From NCBI GenBank assembly GCA_963824225.1, contig CAWGOF010000003.1:930001-994000 (forward strand): a DNA stretch of 64,000 nucleotides. Direction: 5' to 3'. The notes beneath the pieces were generated by a model. It had not been told where the DNA came from. It searched no databases and saw nothing but the letters and a program-made list of their open reading frames with translations. Within the stretch, counting starts at the first letter, position 1. Every line of letters starts with the position of its first letter. This document shows positions 29,637-37,222 of the stretch, one piece after another. This DNA comes from CAWGOF01 sp963824225 (lineage in GTDB: Bacteria > Acidobacteriota > Polarisedimenticolia > Polarisedimenticolales > Polarisedimenticolaceae). Position numbers and translations under genes: made by a program.

Positions 29637-30467
29637 TCAGGGGGCGCGCTCGAGGATGCGCTCGGCGACCTCGAGGTGCAGCGCCTCGATCATCTCGCCG
29701 TCGTGGACCACGACGCCGCTCGTGGCGCCGTTCTGCTCGACCCACGCGCGGAGCACGCCGTGGGCCCAGGCCAGCTCCTCGGCCGTGCTCGAGAACACCT
29801 GGTGGATCGTCGGCACCTGGTCGGGGTGGATGCAGCTCTTGCCGTCGAAGCCCAGGTCGCGCGCCACCCGCGCGTGGGCGGCGAGGCCCTCGGCCTCCCG
29901 GTAGTGGAAGAACACGCTGTCGATCGCGCGGCAGCCGTGCATCCGCGCGGCGAGAACGAGCTCGGACAGCGCGTGAAGCTCCCACCGTCGCTCGGCGTCG
30001 GGACGCGCGCCGAGTGACAGGCGCAGGTCGGCCGATCCGAGGACGAGCAGGTCGACCCGCGCGTTCGCGGCGGCGAGCGTCCGGGCGTGGCCCACGCCCG
30101 GCGCGGTCTCGATCATCAAGCCGATCCGGCCATCCGTGAGCGCGATCCGCTCGGCCACGTCGAGTACGCTCTCGGGTGTCTCGGCCTTGGCCAGTAGGAC
30201 GCGCGGAGGCTTCAGCTCCTCCACGAGGTCGAGGTCACGCTCGTACCACGGCGAGCCGTGGGCGTTGACGCGCAGGCTCCACGGAGGACCGGCGCCCAGG
30301 AGGCCGTGCGTCGACGCATCGCGCAGGTGGTCGCGTGCGGCGGCCTTGTCGCCCGGCGCGACGCCGTCCTCCAGGTCGATGACGATCGCGTCGGCTCGGA
30401 GCGCCGGGAGCTTGGCCAGCATGTGCGGCCGGGAACCCGGGACGTACAGCAGGCTGCGCAGCGTCAC
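29637..30467 (-). CDS. HpcH/HpaI aldolase, CitE-like (malyl/citramalyl-CoA lyase family)
   Basis: 276 residues. TIM-barrel lyase family acting on acyl-CoA thioesters of hydroxy-dicarboxylates with Mg2+. Features: RSLLYVPGSRPHMLAKLPAL, AIVIDLEDGVAPGDK, SLRVNAHGSPWYERDL, LMIETAPGVGHA (metal-binding Glu), LGSADLRLSLG, KSCIHPDQV. No citrate-lyase alpha or gamma subunit is adjacent, so a stand-alone CitE-like role is more likely than citrate lyase. GTG 30467 overlaps the infC stop (GTGA), an unusual partner for infC. Confidence 0.88.
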   Translation of the reverse strand: MTLRSLLYVPGSRPHMLAKLPALRADAIVIDLEDGVAPGDKAAARDHLRDASTHGLLGAGPPWSLRVNAHGSPWYERDLDLVEELKPPRVLLAKAETPESVLDVAERIALTDGRIGLMIETAPGVGHARTLAAANARVDLLVLGSADLRLSLGARPDAERRWELHALSELVLAARMHGCRAIDSVFFHYREAEGLAAHARVARDLGFDGKSCIHPDQVPTIHQVFSSTAEELAWAHGVLRAWVEQNGATSGVVVHDGEMIEALHLEVAERILERAP

Positions 30468-30976
30468 TTCCGCGGGCCGAGCACCATACTCATGTCGCGA
30501 TTGATGATCGCGCCGGGCGAGGCCTCGACGATCGACACGTCCTGCATCGTGTTGATCACGCGCTCGAGGAGCTTGCGACCGTTCTCGGGCCGCCTGAGGT
30601 CGCGGCCGCGGAACATGATCGTCACCTTGACCTTGTCGCCGTCCTTCAGGAACCGGCGCGCGTGGTTGAGCTTCGTGTCCAGGTCGTGGTCGTCGATGTT
30701 CGGCCGCAGCTTGATCTGCTTGACCTCGATGCGCACCTCTTTCTTGCGCGCATCGCGGGCCTTCTTGTTCGTCTCGAACCGGTGCTTGCCGTAGTCCATC
30801 ACGCGCACGACGATCGGGCGCGCTTCGGAGGCGACCTCGACGAGATCGAGGCCCGATTCCTCGGCCATGCGGCGGGCTTCTTCGATGGGGACGATGCCGA
30901 CCTGTTCGCCGTCGGCACCGATCAGTCGGACGGGGCTGAGACGGATCTGCTCGTTGATGCGGACCTTCTGTTCGAT
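30464..30976 (-). CDS. infC: Translation initiation factor IF-3, probable non-canonical start codon
   Basis: IF-3 prevents subunit joining and proofreads the start codon on the 30S ribosome. N domain: VRINEQIRLSPVRLIG and GIVPIEEARRMAEESGLDLV. Linker: DYGKHRFETNKKARDARKK. C domain: EVKQIKLRPNIDDHDLDTKL, VTIMFRGRDL. A perfect AAGGAGG (30986-30992) sits 6-9 bases before in-frame CTG (30979) and ATC (30976), with no ATG/GTG/TTG at that spacing. An upstream GTG at 31009 would place the Shine-Dalgarno inside the gene. ATC gives 170 residues, the normal length. Rare starts in infC are known to give autoregulation. rpmI and rplT, its usual neighbours, are absent. Confidence 0.93.
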   Translation of the reverse strand: MEQKVRINEQIRLSPVRLIGADGEQVGIVPIEEARRMAEESGLDLVEVASEARPIVVRVMDYGKHRFETNKKARDARKKEVRIEVKQIKLRPNIDDHDLDTKLNHARRFLKDGDKVKVTIMFRGRDLRRPENGRKLLERVINTMQDVSIVEASPGAIINRDMSMVLGPRK

Positions 30977-30985
30977 CAGGGATGA

Positions 30986-30992
30986 CCTCCTT
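30986..30992 (-). promoter_or_regulatory. Perfect Shine-Dalgarno that decides the infC start
   Basis: AAGGAGG on the minus strand, 9 bases from ATC 30976 and 6 from CTG 30979. It rules out the upstream GTG at 31009 as the main start. Confidence 0.75.
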
Positions 30993-31042
30993 GGGCGCTC
31001 GGCTCGCACGCCGGCGACCCGTTCGCCCGCGGTGCGTGGCTG

Positions 31043-31071
31043 AATATAACACCCACCCCGGGGGGAACCAA
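31043..31071 (-). promoter_or_regulatory. Sigma70-type promoter for infC
   Basis: On the minus strand, TTGGTT (31066-31071), a 17-base spacer, then TATATT (31043-31048). This predicts a start site near 31036 and a leader of about 60 bases. The promoter lies directly downstream of the queF stop codon. Confidence 0.7.
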
Positions 31072-31076
31072 GGCGC

Positions 31077-31439
31077 TCAGCACGGTTCGGCGCGGTGCTC
31101 GGCGGTGACGATCGTGTGAATCCCGCCCCGGATCCGGAACTCCCCCACGATCTTCATCGAGCGCGGGCGCGTCGCCCGCGCCAGATCGTCCAGGATGCGG
31201 TTCGTCACCGTCTCGTGGAAGTGCCCTTCGTTGCGGAACGACCACAGGTACAGCTTGAGCGACTTGAGCTCGACGCACGTGGCGTCGGGGACATACCGGA
31301 TCGTGAACGTCGCGAAGTCGGGTTGCCCGGTGCGCGGGCACAGGCAGGTGAACTCCGGACAGACGAACTCGATCTCGTAGTCCCGCTCGGGGTTGGGGTT
31401 CGGAAACGTCTCGAGCTGCTTCGACGGCTCGCTGGGCAT
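31077..31439 (-). CDS. queF: NADPH-dependent 7-cyano-7-deazaguanine reductase (QueF, type I)
   Basis: Reduces preQ0 to preQ1 in queuosine tRNA-modification synthesis. The single-domain type-I form is short, and this is 120 residues. Motifs: EFVCPEFTCLCPRTGQPDFA with the Cys-containing active-site region, ELKSLKLYLWSFRNEGHFHE, the QueF signature that binds NADPH, and C-terminal FRIRGGIHTIV. An ATG at 31448 is also in frame, but its bases overlap a likely TAGTAT -10 box, so ATG 31439 is preferred. It is divergent from the MFS gene, with start codons almost touching. No other queuosine gene is in the window. Confidence 0.92.
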   Translation of the reverse strand: MPSEPSKQLETFPNPNPERDYEIEFVCPEFTCLCPRTGQPDFATFTIRYVPDATCVELKSLKLYLWSFRNEGHFHETVTNRILDDLARATRPRSMKIVGEFRIRGGIHTIVTAEHRAEPC

Positions 31440-31445
31440 CCCCGC

Positions 31446-31452
31446 CATACTA
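31446..31452. promoter_or_regulatory. Overlapping divergent -10 boxes for queF and the MFS gene
   Basis: Plus strand CATACT (31446-31451) is followed by six bases and ATG 31458. Minus strand TAGTAT (31452-31447) is followed by about seven bases and ATG 31439. The two boxes share five bases. Both mRNAs would be leaderless or nearly so. Neither gene has a clear Shine-Dalgarno. Confidence 0.45.
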
Positions 31453-31457
31453 CCGAC

Positions 31458-32708
31458 ATGTCGATCCCGCTGCCGGGCCGGATGCTCCCGCTCGCGCCCG
31501 GCACGTTCCGCGCGCTGCGGCACGTCAACTTCCGCCGTCTGTGGACCGGACAGCTCGTCGTCCTGAGCGGCCGATGGATGCAGTCGGTGGCCCAGGGCTG
31601 GCTCGTGCTGCGGTTGACCGACTCCGCGTTCCAGCTCGGTCTGGTCGCGTTCTTCACCTACCTCCCGGTCCTGCTGTTCGCCCTGCCCGCGGGCGTCGCG
31701 GCCGACCGACTCTCGCGGCGTCACGCGCTTCTGGCAACCCAGGCGATCGGCATGGGGCTCGCGCTCGCGCTCGCCGCCCTGACGTGGAGCGGCCAGGTCC
31801 ACGTGTGGCACATCGCGGCGATCGGCTTCGCCAGCGGGACCGCCAGCACGTTCGAGGTCGCGATCCGCCAGGCGTTCCTCCAGGACCTCGTCGGCCGGGA
31901 GGATCTGCCGAACGCGATCGCCCTGAACTCGCTGGCGTTCAACGGTGCGCGGTTCGTCGGACCGGCGGTTGGCGGCGTGCTCGTCGCCGCGGCAGGCGAA
32001 GCGCTGGTGTTCCTGCTGCACGGCCTGTCGTTCCTCGGCGTGCTCGTCGGCGTGGGCCGGGTGCGTGTCGCGCCACACGTCCGCGGCGCGGAGGGCTCGT
32101 GGGTCGGCGAGGCGAGGCAAGGCCTCGCGTGGGTCCGTGCCGCCGCCCCGGCGCGCGCTTTCCTCGTGCTTGTCCTCGTCTCGAGCGTGTTCGGGCTGTC
32201 GTACTCGATCCTGCTGCCGGTGTTCGCCCGCGACGTCCTCGGCGTCGGCTCGCGCGGGCTCGGGGCGCTGATGGGTGCGACCGGGCTCGGCGCGGCGTCG
32301 GGAGCGTTGTTCCTCGCGAGCCGCAGGCCCACGGGCGAGCGGCAGCGGCTCGTCGTGTCGGCGCTGGCCGTGCTCGGGTGCGCGCTCCTCGGCTTCGCCG
32401 CGTCGCGCTCGTTCGGTCTGTCGCTCGGACTGCTCTACGTCGTCGGTGGGGCGATGCTGGTCCAGCTCGCTTCGAGCAACACCCAGCTCCAGCTCCTCGC
32501 GCCGCCCGAGATGCGCGGCCGCGCGATCAGCCTGTACATGCTCGCGTTCATGGGCATGGCGCCCGTCGGCTCGCTCCTCGCCGGTGTGCTGGCGCGGGCG
32601 GTCGGGGTCTCGTGGACCGTGGCGGCCGGCGGTGCCTCCTGTCTCGCGGCCGCGGCGTGGGGCGCGACGCGAGCGGTGCCGGTCGTGCCCGATGCGGGGC
32701 TGGGATAG
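31458..32708 (+). CDS. MFS transporter, EntS-like (MFS_3) family
   Basis: 416 residues with about 12 hydrophobic segments. Motifs: RHVNFRRLWTGQLVVLSGRW at the N terminus, the loop AGVAADRLSRRHALLATQA, FEVAIRQAFLQDLVGREDLPNAIALN, and a similar C-terminal half (PPEMRGRAISLYMLAFMGMAPVG). This is the enterobactin-exporter-like branch of the major facilitator superfamily, a proton-driven exporter; the substrate cannot be predicted. ATG 31458 lies nine bases from an in-frame upstream ATG of divergent queF. Confidence 0.88.
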   Translation: MSIPLPGRMLPLAPGTFRALRHVNFRRLWTGQLVVLSGRWMQSVAQGWLVLRLTDSAFQLGLVAFFTYLPVLLFALPAGVAADRLSRRHALLATQAIGMGLALALAALTWSGQVHVWHIAAIGFASGTASTFEVAIRQAFLQDLVGREDLPNAIALNSLAFNGARFVGPAVGGVLVAAAGEALVFLLHGLSFLGVLVGVGRVRVAPHVRGAEGSWVGEARQGLAWVRAAAPARAFLVLVLVSSVFGLSYSILLPVFARDVLGVGSRGLGALMGATGLGAASGALFLASRRPTGERQRLVVSALAVLGCALLGFAASRSFGLSLGLLYVVGGAMLVQLASSNTQLQLLAPPEMRGRAISLYMLAFMGMAPVGSLLAGVLARAVGVSWTVAAGGASCLAAAAWGATRAVPVVPDAGLG

Positions 32709-32718
32709 GCTGGAGCGG

Positions 32719-34854
32719 ATGCGCAGGGGTATCGAGCGCACGGCGGTGGGCCTCTCCGTCCTCGCTTCCGCGGCGTTCGTCGTGGCGCTCGGCTGGTGCA
32801 AGCTGTCGAGCAACGACATCTGGATCCTGCTCGAGACCGGCGAGTACATCCTTCGTCACCGAGCAGTACCGGTCCTCGATCCGTTCTCGTTCACCGCGGC
32901 CGACCGGCCGTACGTCGTCCACGAGTGGCTCGCGGCTGTGCTGTTCCGACTCGTCGATGCCGCCGCCGGGCCGAGCGGGCTGATCCCGTTCAAGACGGCG
33001 GTCGTGGCGGCCGCTTGCGCCGGGTTCTGGTGCTGCGCGCGGCTTCTCGGCGCGAGCCTGGGTGTGCTCTTGCCCGCGTTCGCCCTCGGGGGCTACATCG
33101 CCGGGTCGCGGTTTCTCGAGCGGCCGCACGTGTTCTCGTTCCTGTTCTTCGCCGTTTACCTGGCGTGCTTTCTGAGGTACCGCGAGCGCGAGCGGAACCG
33201 CGCCTGGCTGTGGGCGATCCCGCCTCTGCACGTGCTGTGGGTCAATCTCCACGGAGGACACGTGCAGGGGCTCCTGCTCCTCGCCGTCCTCGCCCTCGGC
33301 GAGACGCTCGCGGTCGTACGAGCTCGATGGCTGGCGGTCGGCGCGGAGCGCGCGGTCGCGACGCGCGACGCGGTGCTCCTGTGGTGTCTCGTGCCGGCGA
33401 CGCTCCTCGCGGCGCTCGTCAACCCGTACGGCATACGCCTCCTGAAGCTGCCGTTCGAGCTGACGAGCCAGAGCGCATTCATGGAGGGGGTGTACGAGTG
33501 GCTTCCACCCTACGATCCCGGTTACAACCGGCTGACGATGTTCGGGCTGTTCCTGGTGCTCCTCGTTCTGACCTCGAGTGCGTTCTTCGCCACCCAGCGC
33601 TCGGAGGCTCGGCCGAAGGGCTGGTTCGGGCTCGTGGATCGCGCCTTCCCGTTCGCCCCGGTCGGCATCGGCATCGTCCTCGGCGTTGCCGCGCTCCGGG
33701 GGGCCTGGAAACCGGGGTTGCTCGCGGCGGCGCTGTGGGCGCTCTTCGCCCTGATCTGCGTGTTCGTGTGCACGCACGTGCGGAGCGTCGACTTCACGCT
33801 CGCCGGCGTCCAGGCGCTGGTCCTGCTGTTCGCGATCCGGCACAACCGCGGCGTGGCCGATGCCGCGTTCGTCTCGTTCGTGCTCCTCGCCGCGTCCGCG
33901 TCGAAGCTCTGGCGACGGATTCACCGGAGGCCGATCCCCGTGCGCGGCAAGCGTTCGACGGCCGAGGTGTCGACCCGATCTGCGTCCCGACCGGCCGCGG
34001 TCCTGGCGGGCTCGGCCGTACTCCTCGCCCTGGCGGCCGACGTTGCGCTCGGCGGATACCGCCTCGAGCTCAACGGTGTGCGACGCGAGCAAGGGCTCGG
34101 GATCGCGACCAACGTGCCGGTCTGCGCGCTCGACTTCCTCCGGGACCGCGAACTCTCGGGGAACGCGTTCGTGGCCTACACGTTCGGTGGCCCGCTGATC
34201 CATTGGACCTACCCCGCCGTTCGCGTGGGCATGGACTCGCGAAACGAGGTCTACGGCGAGCGCCTGTTCCAGGAGTACGCCGCGGCCTTGACCACCACCG
34301 AAGGGATGCGGGCGTTTCTCGCGCGCTACGACGTCGACTTCTTCTTCCTTCCGTACTCGCAGAGGTCGACCGACGTATTCGACCCGCTCGAAGCGAGCGG
34401 AGAGTTCGTGCCCGTGTACTACGACGAGCGGGCGTTCGTGCTGGCGCGCCGGTCCGCGGAGCACGCCGCGCTGATCGAGCGCGAGGCGTATCGGGTGATC
34501 CGTCCGGGCGGGATCTCCGGGCCGACGAGGCTCGATTCCGGCAACGTCGGCCAGGCGCTCGACGAGGCCCGGCGGATGATCCGCAACTGTCAGGGATCGG
34601 GCCTCGGCTGGTACTACGCGACCCGGGCGCTGCTGACGATGCACCGGTGGGACGAGGCGCTGACCGCGGCGCGCGAGCTGACATCGCGGTTGCCCGACCA
34701 CGCGGACGGATGGACCTTCGCCGGTGCCGCGGCGGAGGCGCTCGGTCGCACCGACGAGGCGATCGCGTTCTACCGGCGAGCCGTCGCTCTGCGTCCGGGA
34801 CACGCGCACGCGCGGGCCGGGCTCGCGCGGCTCGGCGTGCCGGGCCCGGGCTAG
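32719..34854 (+). CDS. Polytopic membrane protein, GT-C glycosyltransferase-like, with C-terminal TPR
   Basis: 711 residues. About 10-12 membrane helices span residues 1-460. The first extracytoplasmic loop has acidic residues (KLSSNDIWILLETGEYILRH and VLDPFSFTAADRPYVVHEWL) as in GT-C enzymes that use polyprenyl-phosphate sugars. A soluble region follows (VGMDSRNEVYGERLFQEYAA), then one or two TPR units (EALGRTDEAIAFYRRAVALR). The family is widespread but poorly characterised. ATG 32719 follows GGAGCGG. The stop TAG overlaps the stop of the convergent HtrA gene. Confidence 0.75.
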   Translation: MRRGIERTAVGLSVLASAAFVVALGWCKLSSNDIWILLETGEYILRHRAVPVLDPFSFTAADRPYVVHEWLAAVLFRLVDAAAGPSGLIPFKTAVVAAACAGFWCCARLLGASLGVLLPAFALGGYIAGSRFLERPHVFSFLFFAVYLACFLRYRERERNRAWLWAIPPLHVLWVNLHGGHVQGLLLLAVLALGETLAVVRARWLAVGAERAVATRDAVLLWCLVPATLLAALVNPYGIRLLKLPFELTSQSAFMEGVYEWLPPYDPGYNRLTMFGLFLVLLVLTSSAFFATQRSEARPKGWFGLVDRAFPFAPVGIGIVLGVAALRGAWKPGLLAAALWALFALICVFVCTHVRSVDFTLAGVQALVLLFAIRHNRGVADAAFVSFVLLAASASKLWRRIHRRPIPVRGKRSTAEVSTRSASRPAAVLAGSAVLLALAADVALGGYRLELNGVRREQGLGIATNVPVCALDFLRDRELSGNAFVAYTFGGPLIHWTYPAVRVGMDSRNEVYGERLFQEYAAALTTTEGMRAFLARYDVDFFFLPYSQRSTDVFDPLEASGEFVPVYYDERAFVLARRSAEHAALIEREAYRVIRPGGISGPTRLDSGNVGQALDEARRMIRNCQGSGLGWYYATRALLTMHRWDEALTAARELTSRLPDHADGWTFAGAAAEALGRTDEAIAFYRRAVALRPGHAHARAGLARLGVPGPG

Positions 34855-36050
34855 CCCGAGACGGGTGGGCCTTCGGGCACCGCGGAGACGGCCGCCCGGC
34901 GATTGGAGCGCCGCGTCTCGCCCAGGGCCCGCAGCTCGACCGTGAGCTCGCGCTCGCCCCGGCCGCGACGAAGCGTCAGCACGACCTTGTCGCCCGCGCC
35001 CTTGGCCTCGAACGCGTCGCGCAGCTCGTCGGCCGTCCGCACCTCGCGCCCGTCGATCGCGACCACGACGTCGCCGAGCACGTAGCGGTTGCGCGAATCG
35101 ATGCCGATCCCCTCGATCCCGAGCCGGGCGGCCTGACTCCCCGGCTCGACCTCCTGCACCACGGCGCCTTCCAGGCCGAACGACTGGGCCTGCCGATCGT
35201 TCAGCCAGTGCACGCCGGCGATGCCCGGCTCGAGCGGCGCGCCGTGCTCGATGATCTGCGGGACGAGGCGGCGCACGGCGTCGACGGGGATCGCGAAGCC
35301 GATGCCGGCGTAGGACCCGGTCGGGCTGATGATCGCGCTGTTCACTCCGACGAGCCGACCGAGCGAATCGAGGAGCGGTCCGCCCGAGTTGCCCGGGTTG
35401 ATCGCGGCGTCGGTCTGGATCATGTCCCGGATGATCCTTCCTGCGGGCGAGCGCAGCTCGCGACCGAGGGCACTGACGACCCCGACCGTCAGCGTCTGGT
35501 CGAGCCCGAACGGGTCGCCGAGGGCCAGCACGCGCTGGCCGACGAGCAGCCGGCCCGAGCTGCCGAGCTCGAGCGGGACGAGCTTGTCCTTCGGTGCGTC
35601 GATGCGCAGCACCGCGAGGTCCTTCTCCGGGCCGACACCGACGACCTCGGCGTCCCACTCGCTGTGATCGGACAGCGTGACCGTGAAGTTCGTCCCGCCT
35701 TCGACGACGTGGAAGTTCGTGACCACGTGACCCGCACGGTCCCAGAAGAACCCGGTGCCGGCGCCCTGGGGCACCTCGTAGACGTCGAAGAAGATCCGCC
35801 GCACGGCGGTCGTGCTGATGTGGACGACCGACGCCGACGCCCGGCGGTACACCTCGATCCCGCGCCGCTCGTCGTCGCCGAGCTCGGCGGGCACCGGGGG
35901 AACGTCGCGCGCGGCGACGAGCGTCGCTTCGGCCTGTCGATCGGCCGGCGCGGTCGAGCGCGGATCCGGCCGCCGAGGGGGCACGACCTGGCCGATGACG
36001 AGCCCGAACACGAACACGGCGGCGAGCGCGGCGAGCCGGCGGGCGGGCAT
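34851..36050 (-). CDS. HtrA/Deg-family serine protease with PDZ domain
   Basis: 399 residues with an N-terminal membrane anchor (LAALAAVFVFGLVIGQVV). Trypsin-like domain with catalytic His in VVTNFHVVEGG, Asp in EKDLAVLRID and Ser in AINPGNSGGPLLD. A PDZ domain spans about 275-375 (GIAGVHWLNDRQAQSFGLEG, VVAIDGREVRTADELRDAF). It should act in the periplasm in protein quality control or signalling. Divergent from the amidohydrolase gene with 26 bases between the start codons. Confidence 0.93.
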   Translation of the reverse strand: MPARRLAALAAVFVFGLVIGQVVPPRRPDPRSTAPADRQAEATLVAARDVPPVPAELGDDERRGIEVYRRASASVVHISTTAVRRIFFDVYEVPQGAGTGFFWDRAGHVVTNFHVVEGGTNFTVTLSDHSEWDAEVVGVGPEKDLAVLRIDAPKDKLVPLELGSSGRLLVGQRVLALGDPFGLDQTLTVGVVSALGRELRSPAGRIIRDMIQTDAAINPGNSGGPLLDSLGRLVGVNSAIISPTGSYAGIGFAIPVDAVRRLVPQIIEHGAPLEPGIAGVHWLNDRQAQSFGLEGAVVQEVEPGSQAARLGIEGIGIDSRNRYVLGDVVVAIDGREVRTADELRDAFEAKGAGDKVVLTLRRGRGERELTVELRALGETRRSNRRAAVSAVPEGPPVSG

Positions 36051-36057
36051 GCCGAGT

Positions 36058-36067
36058 ACGGTACCAT
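36058..36067. promoter_or_regulatory. Overlapping divergent -10 boxes for the HtrA and amidohydrolase genes
   Basis: Plus strand TACCAT (36062-36067) lies nine bases before ATG 36077. Minus strand TACCGT (36063-36058) lies seven bases before ATG 36050. They overlap by two bases and are the only promoter-like sequence in the 26-base divergent gap. This repeats the arrangement seen at 31446. Confidence 0.4.
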
Positions 36068-36076
36068 CCGCGCGCG

Positions 36077-36868
36077 ATGGACCGCGAGCTTCGCGCGACG
36101 TCACCGTATCGGGTGATTCACCCACACGCGTCGAGCGGCGTGGTGCTGACGTGCGAGCACCGGGCGAACCGCCTGCCGCGCTCGATCCGGCCCACCGCGG
36201 TCGAGCGCCACGTGCTCCGGAGCCACTGGGGGTTCGACATCGGGGCCTGGGCGCTGACACGCGTCGTATCGCGCGCGCTCGGAGCCCCGGCGATCGGTGG
36301 GACCTGGTCGCGGCTCCTCGTCGACCTGAATCGTGCGGTCGACGACCCGACCTTCGCCCGCGAGGTCGCGGGTGGCGTGCGCTTGTCCTGGAACTCGCCG
36401 CTCGCGAAGCGGGCGCTCGCCACCCGAGCGACCGTAGTTCACGCGGGGTACCACGCGGCGCTCGACCGGCTGATCGCCGCGCGGGTCGCGCTCGGGGCGC
36501 GGCCGGTCCTCGTCGCGATCCATACCTTCACACCCGAGCTCGACGGCGAGCGCCGCCCGTTCGATGCCGGTGTCCTGTTCGACGAGGACGAGGCGCTGGC
36601 GGTCCGCTGCGCGTCCGCGCTACGCGAGTCGGGGCTCGACGTGCGCCACAACGAGCCGTATTCCGGACGGGCCGGGATGATGTACGCGGTCGACCGCCAC
36701 GCGTGGCACTACCGCCTGGCGTGCCTCGAGCTCGAGCTGAACCAGGGGCTGTTCGACCGGGCGGGCGCCGCCGAGCGGCTGGGCCGGGCCGTGGCCCGGG
36801 CCCTCACCCGGATCACGTCCCGAGCCGCGACCTCGAGCGGTGATGGTCGATCCCGACGGCGATCATGA
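36077..36868 (+). CDS. N-formylglutamate amidohydrolase family protein
   Basis: 263 residues. Motifs: SGVVLTCEHRANRLP, RSHWGFDIGAWAL, LLVDLNRAVDDPT, YHAALDRLIAARV, VAIHTFTPELDGERRPFDAG and LELELNQGL. The family hydrolyses N-formylglutamate in histidine breakdown or related N-acyl amides. With no hut genes nearby, the physiological substrate is open. No Shine-Dalgarno precedes ATG 36077. Its 3' end overlaps the convergent small membrane protein by 56 bases. Confidence 0.85.
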   Translation: MDRELRATSPYRVIHPHASSGVVLTCEHRANRLPRSIRPTAVERHVLRSHWGFDIGAWALTRVVSRALGAPAIGGTWSRLLVDLNRAVDDPTFAREVAGGVRLSWNSPLAKRALATRATVVHAGYHAALDRLIAARVALGARPVLVAIHTFTPELDGERRPFDAGVLFDEDEALAVRCASALRESGLDVRHNEPYSGRAGMMYAVDRHAWHYRLACLELELNQGLFDRAGAAERLGRAVARALTRITSRAATSSGDGRSRRRS

Positions 36869-37088
36869 CCAGGAAGAAACAAAGGAAGAAGCCGACGAGA
36901 AACCCGTCGCCGTAGGATCGGCCGATCGCCAGGTAGTGCTCGCGGATCGACTGGTTCGGGCGCCACGGGATCGTGTTGTTGAGGATCGTCACGACGAACG
37001 TGACGAGCGACAGCAGGCACAGGCCGGCTCCGACGACGGCGACGATGAGGGTCAGCGCGCGGCTCTTGCGGTTGAGCGCCTTGAGCAT
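36813..37088 (-). CDS. Small membrane protein with two helices
   Basis: 91 residues from ATG 37088 (MLKALNRKSRALTLIVAVVG). Two hydrophobic helices (LTLIVAVVGAGLCLLSLVTF and GDGFLVGFFLCFFLVMIAV) flank a polar loop NNTIPWRPNQSIREHYLAIG. The longer frame starting at 37148 adds a non-hydrophobic tail and is less likely. No family recognised. Confidence 0.6.
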   Translation of the reverse strand: MLKALNRKSRALTLIVAVVGAGLCLLSLVTFVVTILNNTIPWRPNQSIREHYLAIGRSYGDGFLVGFFLCFFLVMIAVGIDHHRSRSRLGT

Positions 37089-37176
37089 CCCGGTTCTCGG
37101 ATTCCCACCCACGCCCGGAGTATCCGCACGGTCGGTCCCCGCTGCCACAGGTTTTCCCGGCCGGGGGCGCGCTTGC

Positions 37177-37182
37177 TACAAT
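37177..37182 (+). promoter_or_regulatory. TACAAT -10 box before ispG
   Basis: TACAAT within GCTTGCTACAATTCC lies about 40 bases before ATG 37223. A weak TTCCCG lies 17 bases upstream. The leader contains GGAGAACCGG next to the start. Confidence 0.45.
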
Positions 37183-37222
37183 TCCGCCGGCGCGCCCCCG
37201 CATCCCGCGCCCGGAGAACCGG

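Noticed and set aside
29637..30467. Citrate lyase beta subunit
   Set aside because: No alpha, gamma or accessory lyase genes are adjacent, so only a CitE-like family call is supported.
32548..35658. A 1036-codon minus-strand open frame
   Set aside because: It runs opposite the GT-C-like protein and crosses into HtrA. Its composition (Arg/Glu/Gly) is typical of high-GC shadow frames.
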